From the NCBI GenBank assembly GCA_033239125.1, contig BSWB01000003.1, forward strand, positions 113,666,320-113,730,319: a DNA stretch of 64,000 nucleotides. The letters are read 5' to 3'. This document shows positions 10,650-22,400 of the stretch, piece by piece. The notes beneath the pieces are model-generated. The model saw only the letters and a program-made list of their open reading frames with translations, made no database searches and was not told where the DNA came from. Origin of the DNA: Fagopyrum homotropicum. Lineage: Eukaryota > Streptophyta > Magnoliopsida > Caryophyllales > Polygonaceae. How positions within the stretch are numbered: the first letter of the stretch is position 1; every line of letters starts with the position of its first letter. The position numbers and the translations under genes are program-made.

Positions 10650-11915
10650 GTGAAAATCCAATTGTCATAGGAGATTCTCTTGCTTTTTGTCACAAGACTT
10701 CATCAAAACTCTTTTATCATCACTCATCTTTGTTAAGTCTTCCATCGAGACTTGTTGCCTTTTCATGAAATGGTAGACATCTTGGGCTTCTTTGTTGTAC
10801 ACGTGAGTATCATGACTTTTTGAACCGGATGCACCTCCTTGGACATCATTCATAGGAACATCTTCATCATTGAGGTTTTCTTCCTCCTCCTCGAGGTCAA
10901 GGTCCTCTTCACCATCACTTTACTCATCATCATTACCCTATGTTTGGACATAGTCTTGGTCATGCACTTAATACAACTCGATCCAATACCTTGTTCTAAT
11001 CTTTGATGAGAACACGGTACATTAGGATCCCAATGTAACAAAGTGGTCAATACTCTCACTCTCACCAACCCGGATCTTCCTATCTTCACATATTTGTTGA
11101 ACTTAAGGAGGATAAGGTTTATCTTAGGATACTTAATGGGTGAGGCGGGTGTGAATTGTCTAAGAGGAATCTCAAAGTGCTTGGCGATTCTAAACACTAA
11201 TTCTCCAACACATATTGAGCCTTTACTCTTTAAGGTCACTCTCCTAAGGAGTTTTACAAGCATGAGGGGTATGTTAGGGACGATATCATGAAAGACACAC
11301 CTGATGATGTTTAACTTCTCCGATGTGGGGGTAGCAACAATATCCACTCGGCTAAAAAGGGGACTCACTATGGATCCTGAAAAATAGGAAAAGAGTTGGG
11401 TGATAGATGGATGAGCTCTTGGTCTTACCCGCCATAAATTTTCCCGAACCAATAGTCTTCCAAAACTCATAGTCTACCTTACTTGAGTATTTCTCAAAAG
11501 AGGGCATACCCAAGATCTCTTGGATCTCTCCTAGGGTAAGAGTTTGTTCTTGATTTCCAAGACGGAAAGAGATAATAGGGTTGATAGGCTCTCTATGTGG
11601 GTAAATGGCTTGGCAAGTACTAGCAAAGATAATCACCAATGTTTACATAAACATGTGAAAAATCATGAAAATCACCATTGTTTCATTCTTTCAAGTACTA
11701 GCAAATATTTAACCCAAGTAATAACCAATGTTCTTCCAAAACTCATGGTCTACCTTACTTGAGTATTTCTCAAAAGAGGGCATACCCAAGATCTCTTGGA
11801 TCTCTCCTAGGGTAAGAGACTGTTCTTGATTTCCAAGACGGAAAGAGATAATAGGGTTGGTAGGCTCTCTTGGTGGGTAAGTGGCTTGGCAAGTACTAGC
11901 AAAGATAATCACCAA
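10650..11915 (-). pseudogene. Env-position ORF of element E, broken and partly duplicated
   Basis: The minus strand encodes ISFRLGNQEQTLTLGEIQEI followed by LGMPSFEKYSSKVDYEFWKT, which corresponds to RLLNRNYIVPMDQFREIFGF in B and to the homologous segment of D. A frame change near 11390-11470 leads to a Lys/Leu-rich central domain (VVPNIPLMLVKLL-like, GSICVGELVFRIAKHFEIPL). This is followed by an acidic stretch and a C-terminal segment with MKRQQVSMEDLTKMSDDKRV ending near 10665. The N-terminal motif occurs twice because of a 276-base tandem duplication. The homology is remote but follows the same order of segments as B and D. Function is unknown. Confidence 0.55.
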
Positions 11916-11998
11916 TGTTTACATAAACATGTGAAAATTAACCATGGTTTCATTCTTTCAAGTACTAGCAAATACTTAATCCAAGTAATAATAAAAAA
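11450..11998 (-). repeat. Tandem duplication with 276-base period inside the ORF remnant of E
   Basis: The stretch from about 11450 to 11725 repeats from about 11726 to 11998 with few changes (for example CTTCCAAAACTCATAG against CTTCCAAAACTCATGG). It covers the FRLGNQEQ coding segment and some flanking sequence. Confidence 0.9.
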
Positions 11999-12459
11999 AT
12001 TTCTCATGATCATGCTTAAGTCAATCTCATATTCAAATATCCAATTGAATAATCAAATGCATATCAACTAATATTCAAAAGTCAAGAAATCAACTCATAC
12101 CTCGATATTGTTCAATCCATAACTAACTTGATTAAATAAGAGAAGTGAGAAGAAATTATACCTTGGATGATGCAATTTAAGATGTCCATTTTTGTTTTTT
12201 TAAAAAACCTCCAAAGCTTTAACAATGGTGAAAATTTTTAGAATAGAGGAGAGAGAAAAATGAGCTTGAGGTGGAATTGGGTTAATGTGAAGGAAGATGG
12301 TCAAAAATGGTTAGGGAAGGGTTAAGGATGAAATTTTGTGAAAAAAGTGGAGGTTTCAACTGTGGAGATGGAGAAATTTGAAATTTGGGGGAAGAAATGG
12401 AGAAATGGGTGGAGATTGGACAAGAAGAAGTTTTAGATGAAGAAGCTTGGAATTTGATT

Positions 12460-12740
12460 ATCCTTGGTTGAAATTGGTGCTTAGGATCATCAATAAAGAT
12501 AGAGAGGTAAGAGTGTTTCTCGTTCGAGTGGGAAGAAAAAGAGAGTTACGGCTGGGGTCGAGTTTATAACCGTTGGAGAGGAGAAATACACTTACATCTT
12601 CTTTCACTCGAGGTAAGTTCGTCGTCTTCCTTGCTCGAGTTTTTGGCCACACGACCGAGTAAACGAAAACTCGAGGTTCCACTCAATGCACAACCATGTC
12701 AAAACTCGAGGTTTGTCATCTAATAAGAGCTTCACACTCA
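12460..12740 (-). promoter_or_regulatory. CCTCGAG-type palindrome cluster and TATA box (element E)
   Basis: ACTCGAGGT, CTCGAG, ACTCGAGGTT and ACTCGAGG occur at 12608, 12635, 12669 and 12704. On the minus strand TATAAA follows at 12568-12563, then a long leader toward the env-position ORF. This is the same order as in A, B and D with yet another palindrome. Confidence 0.4.
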
Positions 12741-14150
12741 TGTGAGGTGAGAACACTCCCAAAATCACATATTACCGCAAGTGCACAACCATGTTAAAGT
12801 GAGTATATGATATAGCATCAATGTTGAGATCCCAAATAGCTATGTATAGTTTGAAGTGTTTCAAGTTCAATCAACAAGATTAAAGTGTGTAAAATAAAGC
12901 AAAAGGGGTGATCAAGTGATCAAATGCTTTGGGTTTGGGGTAACAAGAACAAGTAGGCGAATAACAAGATCAAGTATCAAGTATGAGAAAAATACTATGT
13001 TTGGGGCTATTACTCCCAAACCATAGCTAATAGCATGCTCAAAACATGTTGTGCACTAGTTGATTAAACTTGAGATTAATTATGATCATTTTCGACAATA
13101 TAAACATCACATGGTGTTTGCGATTTGCTTATACCATCCAACACAATCATAATTTTGACAATAACATCACAAATAAGATGATATTCCTTTCGCCCGTAAC
13201 ATTCTACTCTAGCATGATAAGCATCTCAACGTTACACAATCATCATCATATTACTTATCGGTCTCAATATGGATGATTAATATACATATCATTCATTCAT
13301 TTTTGGAAATATACAATGTGCTATGGGAACAATCTAAATCAGTGATAGTCTAGCATCCGACATTCAAAATAAGTCCAATATAGAATGAATGATAAGTAGA
13401 TTCGATTCCTCTTATATGCTACAAACATGCTTTTAGTCTCCCCTCATTTCATAAACACAACACAACATAAGGACAATACTAATCTAGCATGATTTTGTTG
13501 ATTTTCACCCCAAAACCTAGCTAGGGAACTACACACTCATCATCAAAACTCTCATCACGGTAAAATTAGAAACTAATGACATGGTTGCAAAGTAGACAAC
13601 ATGATGAATGTAGGAAAAAGAATGGACGAATTTGGACTTACCAATCCAAAGTTATGACCAAAATAAGTTGACAATAAGATCTAACAAGATCAATTGCCCA
13701 ATGCTTTCCTTTGATATTTTGTTTCCAAATTCGGTCAAATCAAGCTCTAAAATATTGTTTCTACAACCACCCTACTACTAAGAAAATTGTGTGTGAAATG
13801 GTAACTTGAATGGTACATTTACAATCAACCAAAAACCTCTTTTATAGGCCTAAAAGTAATGTCCCCCCTTGGAAAACAAGTGGATGAAGTGGCTAGGGAG
13901 TTAGTTTTGCAAGTGGATGAAACCCGGAGTAGCTATCTCAAGTGAATAAGTCTTCTTAGGTCGAGTGGGTCCCTGAACAATATCGAGTGCTCCCAAACTT
14001 AACTTTGTCTTCCTTACTTGAGTGCTAGGGTTCTGATTCCGTAGCCGGCATGAGGGAGAAGCTCTTAAATTTGGCGGATATGGACGGCTAGGGTTTCGGT
14101 ATCAACTAGGGTTTCGTGCAAATAAATCTAAATCGTAAATGACAATTCAT
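12741..14150 (-). repeat. Probable LTR of element E (boundaries uncertain)
   Basis: The plus-strand start TGTGAGGTGAGAACACTCCC is followed by ATTACCGCAAGTGCACAACC, which resembles the conserved R/U5 word of the other Athila LTRs (ACCCGCAATGTACGGATCGG). A minus-strand CCTATAAA (13848-13841) lies downstream of ACTCGA-type motifs (about 13960-14030), the same U3 order as in the other LTRs. No gene is seen here. Confidence 0.4.
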
Positions 14151-14493
14151 AGAGTGTTTATTAGAATAGCAAATTATGTTTTTAACCTTTTCATTAATTA
14201 AATTTAGAATTGAAATTTTCTCAGATAATTAGAAGGGCCTAATTTGTATCAGCGATATAAAAAGGGCTTTACTAGACCAATCTTTTCAATGAAAATAATG
14301 TTAAAGCAAATTAAATGCATCTTTCTAGTCATATTATTACTATGTTGTTTGTGTATACGATTTCCCTTGTATGTTTTTCATTCAATGGAATTAAACAATG
14401 TTTTGTATTTAGTAGCGTACGCATACCTTTGTAGTCATGTTATTATTATATTTACGAGCTTCCTTTTTTATTTTTCACAATTGAACATACGGT

Positions 14494-14540
14494 TATATAT
14501 ATATGTGTGTGTGTGTGTGAGAGAGAGAGAGAGCGAGAGT

Positions 14541-14593
<53 letters not shown>
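14494..14593. repeat. AT/GT/GA compound microsatellite
   Basis: TA and GT dinucleotides are followed by GA, then GT and GA again, about 100 bases in all. It is followed by a short inverted repeat, TTCCCC ... GGGGAA (14594-14614). Confidence 0.97.
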
Positions 14594-14596
<3 letters not shown>

Positions 14597-14639
14597 CCCA
14601 AATGAATAGGGGAATTCCATTTTTGCCTTTATGTCTTGT

Positions 14640-15160
14640 ATTTTCTAGTTTTGCCCTTACTCATCTTCATTAATTACGGTCCGCTAGGTGCTTGCTTTTG
14701 GTCCAGGTTGTATTTAATTTCGGCCCAATATTGCGGCCCGTTTCTTTCTGTTTTCCTCCTAAACGTGTAGGCTGTTAATTTGGGCCCATTATTACGTTCT
14801 ACATGGTTGTTGGATGAGGATATAGGCCGCATGCTTGGGCTTGGAACGTCTGTATGTGCAACCCGTTGATATATGTCCTTTCGACTGGTGTGTTTGAATC
14901 AGTTTAGGAGCTCAATGTAGACACGTGTTGGAAATCGTCCCACTGCATTAACTACTATCGCTCGCTTGTACTCATTTTCTCCACCAAGTTAATGTCCGGA
15001 CGGTGGTTTAAAGCCTCAAATCAAGTTTGTTAATTGCCATTCTCTTTAGTCGAATCATTTTCTCTCTTCTTCCGTTTGTGATTTCTCTTTCACCTTCCTC
15101 GTCCGTTTCTTCTTCCTGGGAGATTTGTTTATTTCTAGGGTTCGTTGGATAGTAAATCTA
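14640..15160 (+). promoter_or_regulatory. Promoter-like stretch with site II, G-box and telo-box motifs
   Basis: GGCCCA (14722-14727) and TGGGCCCA (14781-14788) are TCP/site II type motifs; CACGTG stands at 14922-14927; the leader-like, pyrimidine-rich tract 15050-15120 is followed by TAGGGTT (15137-15143). Site II plus telo-box pairs are typical of plant replication and ribosomal genes. The next coding-like sequence on this strand, once element D is set aside, is the RPA-like segment at 41988. That the two belong together is inference. Confidence 0.3.
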
Positions 15161-15630
15161 ATGCATCCATTATTTTACTTCATGCATGTGCTTGATGATC
15201 TTTATATGAGCGCTCTTCGATCTTCTTTCGTTCTTATTGTTTATGTAATGTATTTTTCGGTGGTAAATTTTTGAACTTTCTCTTTGTTTCTGCTTCAAAT
15301 TTCGGAAGGATTGTTTTTTTGGATTGTGCTTGGAAAACTCTTCTGTATGAAAGTTAATTTAGCAAAAGGTTTTTTGGAATTTTGGTTTGCTTTCATCCGT
15401 TTGCTCGATGATCTTTGAATGAGAGCACAAAAAAAGATCGTTGTTTTCCCTTTTAATTCTCTGCGGCATTGATGTTCTGTATGTTCTGGTTTTGTTTCTC
15501 TCTTTTTTTGTTTACTATCATATTTTTTGTAGTCCTAAATTTGTTATTTTTTCCTTTGTTTTGTGGTTGAGCTTTCAAATTCTTGTTCTTTGTTTCTTCA
15601 TTAGAAATTCCCCGCCACGTTACTGATTGT
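15161..15630 (+). other. T-rich noncoding flank left of element D
   Basis: No gene is visible. The stretch is pyrimidine rich like a plant intron and has diverged similarity (GTTTGCTCGATGATC, runs of TTTGTTTCTCTCTTTTTTT) to the sequence right of D at 41290-41400. The last five bases, ATTGT, are the left target duplication of D. Confidence 0.5.
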
Positions 15631-18600
15631 TGTTAGCATGAAATATGACTCTATTTTAGGCTCTTGTTTTAGTTGTTTTCCCTCTTTTATGTGTACATGG
15701 ATATGAGTTTGAAGCATTTGTGAGCTCATTCACCCACTTTGTCGATATAGAGATCTACACTAGCTTTGTTTTTTTCATGTAACACCTCAAATCCGCGGGA
15801 CTTGGAGTGTCACATTGGGCTAGGATCTCACAATGGATCCTGACCCTAACCTGACAACAAGTTCTCTGGATCTTACAACAAGGCACAGGTAGATTAAAAT
15901 CAAATACATAAAAGCTAAGTATGATACATCAAAAGAGTTTACAAACTCATAGCCGAGTACAAAACAACAACATAAACCACAACCACAAAAGATCCCACAT
16001 CCCACGCATCCTAATGTACAAAAGTCCTCGGTTTGTCACACCATCTGGCTCACTCTGCAGTATTCCTAAGTTGTAGAACACTACAACACGGTATGAAACC
16101 GTTAGCTACAGCAATGAAAAGCATGAAGGTAATAGCACAACCACACATCAACATCTCAAACATGCAATGCCACACACATTCATTTATTATCTTTCATTAC
16201 GTTATTCCATTACTAATTCAACTTCTTTTGTAACACAAGGAGCCTCAAGAACCCCGTCCCATCCAACGTAACACAGGAGTTTTGCATGGGGGTGACCTTC
16301 ACTCGTCCCCTCATGTGAGATCATCTTCAGGGCACCTCCTCCTAACCAGCAGGTGGAGATCGGCGGTTACCGCCCGTTATAATACACTTGGGCCAAATAA
16401 ATGTAATGAATGGTCATCCTAGTCCGGTTTAGGTTATAAATACACAATCATATGAACACACACAACCATCACAATCATACAATCCACAACTGCACGCTAA
16501 GTAAGTCCTATGGAGTTACCTGATATACTCGTAACCCGTACCACGTCAAAGCTTCCCCTTGGGGAAGTAATCAACGCCTGCAATAGCAAGGCACACACAA
16601 TCACATACTGCAAAGGTTAGGAGACTCGTCTCACTAACCACAACAAACCTATATCTCAAATCTAAACCTTAGATCCTCAACACATTCATAAATGCCTAAG
16701 GCATATCCTCAACATAACATCTCATCATACTCGTACACATACTAATCCTTAAAGCCATAACCGATATCCATAAAATTATCATGATCCTCAAATCATTCTG
16801 ACACTTAACATGCATCTAATCAGTATTCCTAAATCTCAAATTTAATCCTAATTTAATTAATTAACCTTTAATTAATTAATTAAATTTCACCAGAATAACA
16901 TTTTGCCCGCAGGCCATTTCTAAACCCACCTATCATCAGATTTCATCAACAAACAACCCATAAACACCAGAATAATATAATGATCATAATGGAATTTCTA
17001 ATTATCTATTTTGAAAAGCCTAAGGTCGATTTAGGCCAAATCGCAGTACGGAAAACGAATAAATTCATAACTTATTTGTTAATAATCCGATTGATGATCT
17101 GAAAGAAGATTCGGAATCACAACGACGCAGGCTACGCATGCACAACATCAAATTCACCGGAATCTGAGCGACAGAACTGTCCTGGTGACATATATGCTCG
17201 ACCAGGTCTTCATCTGCTCGGAAATGCAGAAACTCGGTACCGATATGAAGAGAATGAAGAGAGGAATCCAAAAACTCAAACGGAATTGAAATCGGATTAG
17301 AAACGAAGAGTAGATCTGAGTTTGAAGTTTGAGAGAAATCAGAGCTTTTACGAGGAAACGTGAAAGGAAATGAATTAATAAACGATTTTCCGCTATTTAT
17401 AGTGAAGTCGATAATTATCCTTTAGCGAAGTCGATAATTATCCTTTTATCGATCCAATGGCGGGTTGAACCCCCTTCTCCAAACTTATCGAAATCGGACT
17501 AATAGATCTTGAATATTGTAGGGATAATTATTCCACAATTGCCTCGGAAAACGTGTATTCCTAATCCGTCTTTCTTAGCCGTTAAGAAACGAAATAGCCG
17601 TTTTGCCTTTCCATGTTATTTCATATCTAGGACATGTCCGATGTCCTGATCATTTCTCTCAACTGCATTTTTATTAATTGGAGCTCCCAAATGCTCCAAA
17701 TAATGCCGGATGGTAAAAATAATTACCCGGGGGAAAAAGTGAAAATTTCACCATAAGCCCAAAATTACGCCAGGAACATAATGGTGGGACTTATACTCAA
17801 CACTTACGCAATCTTCGCGAGTTATATGTCAATTACTATCACTGATTAAGTTAATCAACATTAATTAGAATTCGGAAATCCTAGCTATTATAGTTCATAG
17901 GTGAATAAAGGCTTGGATTGGAGCAAAATGTGGAAGGAAAGGAGTATTTGATCATGCTAGATGTCAAGGAGATGCTTTGGAGGAGTTAAGGATGGAGCAT
18001 GAGTGAAGAACATCACGAAATAAAGGCTTTCACAAAGAATTTGGATTTCCACGCCCTAAATTACGGCCGTGGACTTGGCCTTGGATCGTGGAGAGTGAAT
18101 TTGGAGCACAACAGAAAAATCCACGCCCTAAACCACGGGCGTGGAAAGTTATGAGACCGTGATTTCCATGACGAAAGTGACGTGTCATATTTGCCACGTC
18201 AGCGACGGTTATTGGGCTTTCTCGTAACCCTATTTCGCCCTATAAGAAGGCTTGAGAAGGGAGTTTCGAGGACGGCTGCTTTAGGGTTCATTTTACCTTC
18301 GCTTGCAATTGGACGTTCGGGATTGAGGCGAAGGATTGGAGATTTGGAAAAAGACGTGATTTTGGAGATTGTGTACTTTCGAGGTATCTTATTAGGGTTT
18401 ACATTGGGGGACGGATTGACACCCCAATCTTTGTTGTTTCTCTAGATCGTTGTGAGGATTTCTATTCCTACTTTTCTGCATTCATCAAACATAGATTGTT
18501 GTGGAATCGAGTTTTGTTATTGGATAGTTATTGAGTTTTTGGAGTTTTATACCTTTTCTCTTTTAAACTTGATTTTTGATATCATGAATATGATTGTTGG

Positions 18601-19361
18601 CTAAAACCCTTTAGCAATTTTAAGGTGAAGGGTTGATAGTTGTGGCTTAGATGCCGATAGATCGATCATAAACAGATTGGACCCTGAGAGTTGTGAGAAA
18701 CCTCGTCGACACCCTCAACCACGGTCTGTTCTTGAGCTCCACGGCCGTAGAATCTCAAGATCTAGCCGTGATTTTCTCTGGATTACGACTTTTGCTTTTG
18801 ATTTGATCCAAAGTAAAAGATTAGCTTTAACCTAGCCTTGGTTTTCCTTTTCTGGGTAGTAGTGAGACTCAACATCCTCTATTTCGGTTTCGAGTGTCAC
18901 AACCTTAACCGTTCTAGTTTATCTTTGATTCATTGGGTTTGGGCATGGGTATTTGAGATTAATTCTTACCTTTAGATCCTTTCTATACTGCAGCCTCAAC
19001 AACCTTTATAGAGAGAGTCTTTAGGTTAGACATATAAGGTTTTGGAACTTCACCGTACTCAACCTTACCTTAGTTATACCTTTGCAACCTCAACTATGTC
19101 CTTATACTTATAGAAAATCTTGAATCGATCGCCACAATTGGATACCTGGATCTTTAGGACTGTTGTTTTCCCAATTATTTGCAAAGCTTCTACACTTTCG
19201 ATTGCTCGATTATTCGAAACTGTTTTTGTTTCACCAAATCCCTCAGTTCGATACTCTGGAATTCTTGTTTTACTATGCCGATCCGTACACTGCGGGTTCG
19301 CTTGCTTAATTTCAGTTTTAATAATTTAAAGCTTATTTGCACGCACACTTTCGGGCGAACA
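15631..19361 (+). repeat. 5' LTR of element D, split by a solo LTR
   Basis: It begins TGTTAGCATGAAATATGAC and ends GGGCGAACA. Removing the solo LTR leaves about 1.6 kb. Palindromes at about 18050-18160 precede TGACGTG (18178), GCCACGTCAGC (18193-18203) and TATAAGA (18241-18247). A palindrome plus half-site module follows at about 18735-18775. The piece at 15715-15777 is present in the LTRs of C but missing from the 3' LTR of D. Confidence 0.88.
15778..17892 (-). repeat. Solo LTR of a Tekay-type chromovirus
   Basis: On the plus strand it begins TGTAACACCTCAAATCCGCG and shares the order of words with the LTR at 44703 (GGATCTCACAATGGATCCTGA against GGACCTCACAGTGGGTCCCGA in the other; GATCTTACAACAAGGCACA in both). 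Bases before it are TTTCA (15773-15777) and after it GTTCA (17893-17897), a target duplication with one change. No internal domain is left, so it arose by LTR-LTR recombination. It holds no gene. Confidence 0.7.
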
Positions 19362-19367
19362 TGTTTT

Positions 19368-19384
19368 TTGCGCCGTTGCCGGGG
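19368..19384 (+). other. Primer binding site of element D (tRNA-Asp type)
   Basis: TTGCGCCGTTGCCGGGG follows the 5' LTR; it differs at one base from the perfect tRNA-Asp complement seen in element A. Confidence 0.85.
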
Positions 19385-19488
19385 ATTTGGTCTAGACCAA
19401 ATTTCGGTTCTCGGTTGTCAAGCTTGGGAGCTTTGCTCTTGTTATTTGATATCTCTTTTTGAGTGATTTTTGCAGATTCTTTAGGTAT

Positions 19489-22400
19489 ATGCGAAAGACT
19501 AGATCTACCAAAGATCTAGTTCCTTTTGATCCAGAACTTGAGAAAACTTTGAGAAGAAAGTTGAAAGAGAAAAAGATGGATGAAAGCAATGAGAGAAACA
19601 TCCAAGTGGAGTTGGATGAAGCTCAACTTCAACTCAAGTTAAGTGAGAAAGCTCGTATAGAAGAATTGCAGTGTCATCAATTCCAAATAGATGAGCTCAA
19701 GGCTATGATGCTAGACGTGAAGTTGGAGATGAATGATGCTAAGAAGAAGAAGGTCAAGAAACCTAAGTCCATTAGAGCTGAATCATCCGACGATGAGGAT
19801 GAGGATATGCCGCCACTAGAGGACATTGATCCGGTGATCCATCCCGTTCGTAACAACCCTAGACTACCGGTTGTTCCTCGCATTCCCGTTGGAGATGTGA
19901 GAGTTGCTCATGAAGTGGATGAACCACAGACTCTTGGGCAAAGGATGGATCCAATTCAGCAACCGCGCCGTCTAGGTGTGAATTTCGGAGCTGAAGATAT
20001 CCAGGAATTCAGTTTTAGCCCGCAAGTTATCACCATGGTTCGCCAAAGTCAATTTGGTAGAACGAGTGCTGAATCTCCACACCAACATTTGCAGAATTTC
20101 GAGATTTTCATGGAGACATTGAAGCCGAAAAGGGCCAACAACAACAACTACAAGATCAAACCCTTCTTCTTCTCTTTGAAGGACAAGGCTTTATCTTGGT
20201 ATCAAGCTCTTCCAGCTGGAAGACTTAACACATGAGAGGATCTATCTTCGGAGTTCCTCACCATGTTCTTTCCGCCATCCAATACGGTGGAGTTGAGAGG
20301 TAAGATTAATGCATTTTCTATGAAACCTATTGAAAGTTTGTTTTAATCTTGGGAAATGTTTCAGGATCTCTTATTGAATTGCCCACACCATGGCATTTTA
20401 AAGATGGAATTATTGGAGATCTACTACAACGGGTTGGATGTGGAAACACAATTCAATCTCCAATCTCTCTCTTGTGGTACATTTATGGACATGAGAGAAG
20501 ATAATGCTTGGGACTTCATTGAGAAGCAAGCTCAAGTGATTGAGAAGTATTCCCACCGGAAGGTGGATCCTAATAACCGGAATCAAGGGGATCCGGGAGC
20601 TAAGTTGAATCAAGCTGCGCAAACTCAAATATTCTCCCTCAACAATGAGATCAAAGAGTTGAAGGAAGTCATAAAAACTAGCCTTCAAAAGGCAAAGGAG
20701 CAAGAGGACTACTATCTAGGGAGAGACAACCACCAAGGGAATAGGAATGACTACCGGAACAACAACCGGAATAACAACCGGAACAACTGCAATAACAACA
20801 ATAGGAACTCCAACAACAACCATTGGAGATCCAATCAACAAAATCCAGGTAATCCCTATTCACATGCTGAAAATGCTCTAACATCTCCATCTTCTTCTAC
20901 CCCTTTGAAAAGCCAGGGGCAAGCATCAAACGGCTCAAACAAGACGGAGAAGGAGAAGCCCGATCTCATGTCGGAGACTATCTTAGGAAAGCTACAAGGT
21001 TTGGAGAGCTACATAACTTCGGTTGATAAAGCACACAAAGCTTTAGAAAACCAAGTATTCAGCAAGGCCGAAGAAGTTCCTAGAGATCAAGGGAAGCTTC
21101 CCGGAAAGACGGAGGACAACCCAAAGGGAAGGATGATGACTATCACTACTAGGAGTGGCGTGACAACCACCGACCCGCAGCCTAAGTTTGTGAAAGTCCT
21201 AGCTGGAATGGAAAAGATAAGGAGAAGGAGAAGGAAGATGTCTATGTTCCTCCTCCAACTTACAAACCTCCTCTACCATTCCCGCAATCTAGAGCAAGAG
21301 CGCGTCTAGACAAGCAATTCGGTAAGTTCATTGAACTAATGAGCAAATTGCATATTAACATACCTTTCATTGATGCAATTGTAGGTATGCCCGCTTACGG
21401 GAAGTTCTTGAAAGAGCTCCTCTCTAACAAGAGGAAGCTAGAAGACTTTGGAGAAGTCAAGATGAGTTCGGAATCCTCGGAGCTCATCAAAACGATGACA
21501 GAAAAGATGCCCACAAAGCTGAGAGATCCGGGGTCATTTTGCATTCCAATTGGAGTAGGAGAAGTCACATATGACGCTTTGTGTGATTTAGGAGCAAGTG
21601 TAAGTATCATTCCGCTTGCTTTGTGTAGGAAGGTCGGTTTAGGTGAACCTAAACCGGTGAAGATGACGTTGTACATGGCGGATCGATCCATAACTCGCCC
21701 CGTCGGCATCATTGAAGACGTCCCAGTCAAGCTCGGTAAGTTCTATATTCCAATAGACTTTGTTGTGCTTGACATTCCTGCAGATTGTCCGGTCCCGATC
21801 ATACTCAAAAGACCGTTTCTTGCAACCTCCGGTTGTATGGTGGATTACAAGAATGCTAGACTAGCCTTTGACATAGGAGAAGAGAAGGTTGAGTTTGTTC
21901 TCTCAACTTTGGTGAAAGAGCCCGCTCTTGGAGAGGATATGTTCAACATCTATGACGAAGAAGCGTGTAGAGAGGAAGTGAGCTCGATCTTATTCAAAGA
22001 TCCATTTCAAAAGGTCATAACCATGAGCATCATGGAAAAGGGAGAAGAAGAGGATTACAATGTTGAGATTGAAGCCTTAGAAGAGCTAAAGGAAGTACAA
22101 GAGGAAGAGTTCGAAAAATTTTACGATGGCTCGGAAAACAGAAGAAACCACGGTCAGTCGTGCTATTCCACGGCCGTGGTTTCACCAAAACTGGCCGTAA
22201 ACTGCTATTTTGAGGAAAACAGAAAAATCCACGCCCAAAACCACGGCCGTGAAAGTAACAATGGCGCCGTAATTTTGGGAATTTCTGAGAACAATTCCGT
22301 TCTTTCTACAAATGCTCTTGAGTCTTCTTCAATCACTCCTACACCCTTAGAGACTTCTAAGGAAGCGTCAGACACACCTCAAGACTCATCAAAGGCATCA

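Larger units (their letters stand above)
10517..14150 (-). mobile_element. Athila-type element remnant E
   Basis: On the minus strand I see a probable LTR (about 12741-14150), a CCTCGAG palindrome cluster with a TATA box (12563-12711) and a broken env-position ORF (about 11915-10650). No gag or pol remains. The left end is cut by element B. The outer boundary near 14150 is an estimate; I could not find a clean terminus or target duplication. Confidence 0.5.

Noticed and set aside
14244..14609. Open frame of 121 codons with Cys/Val and Arg/Glu runs
   Set aside because: The second half is the GT/GA microsatellite and the first half has no recognisable homology.
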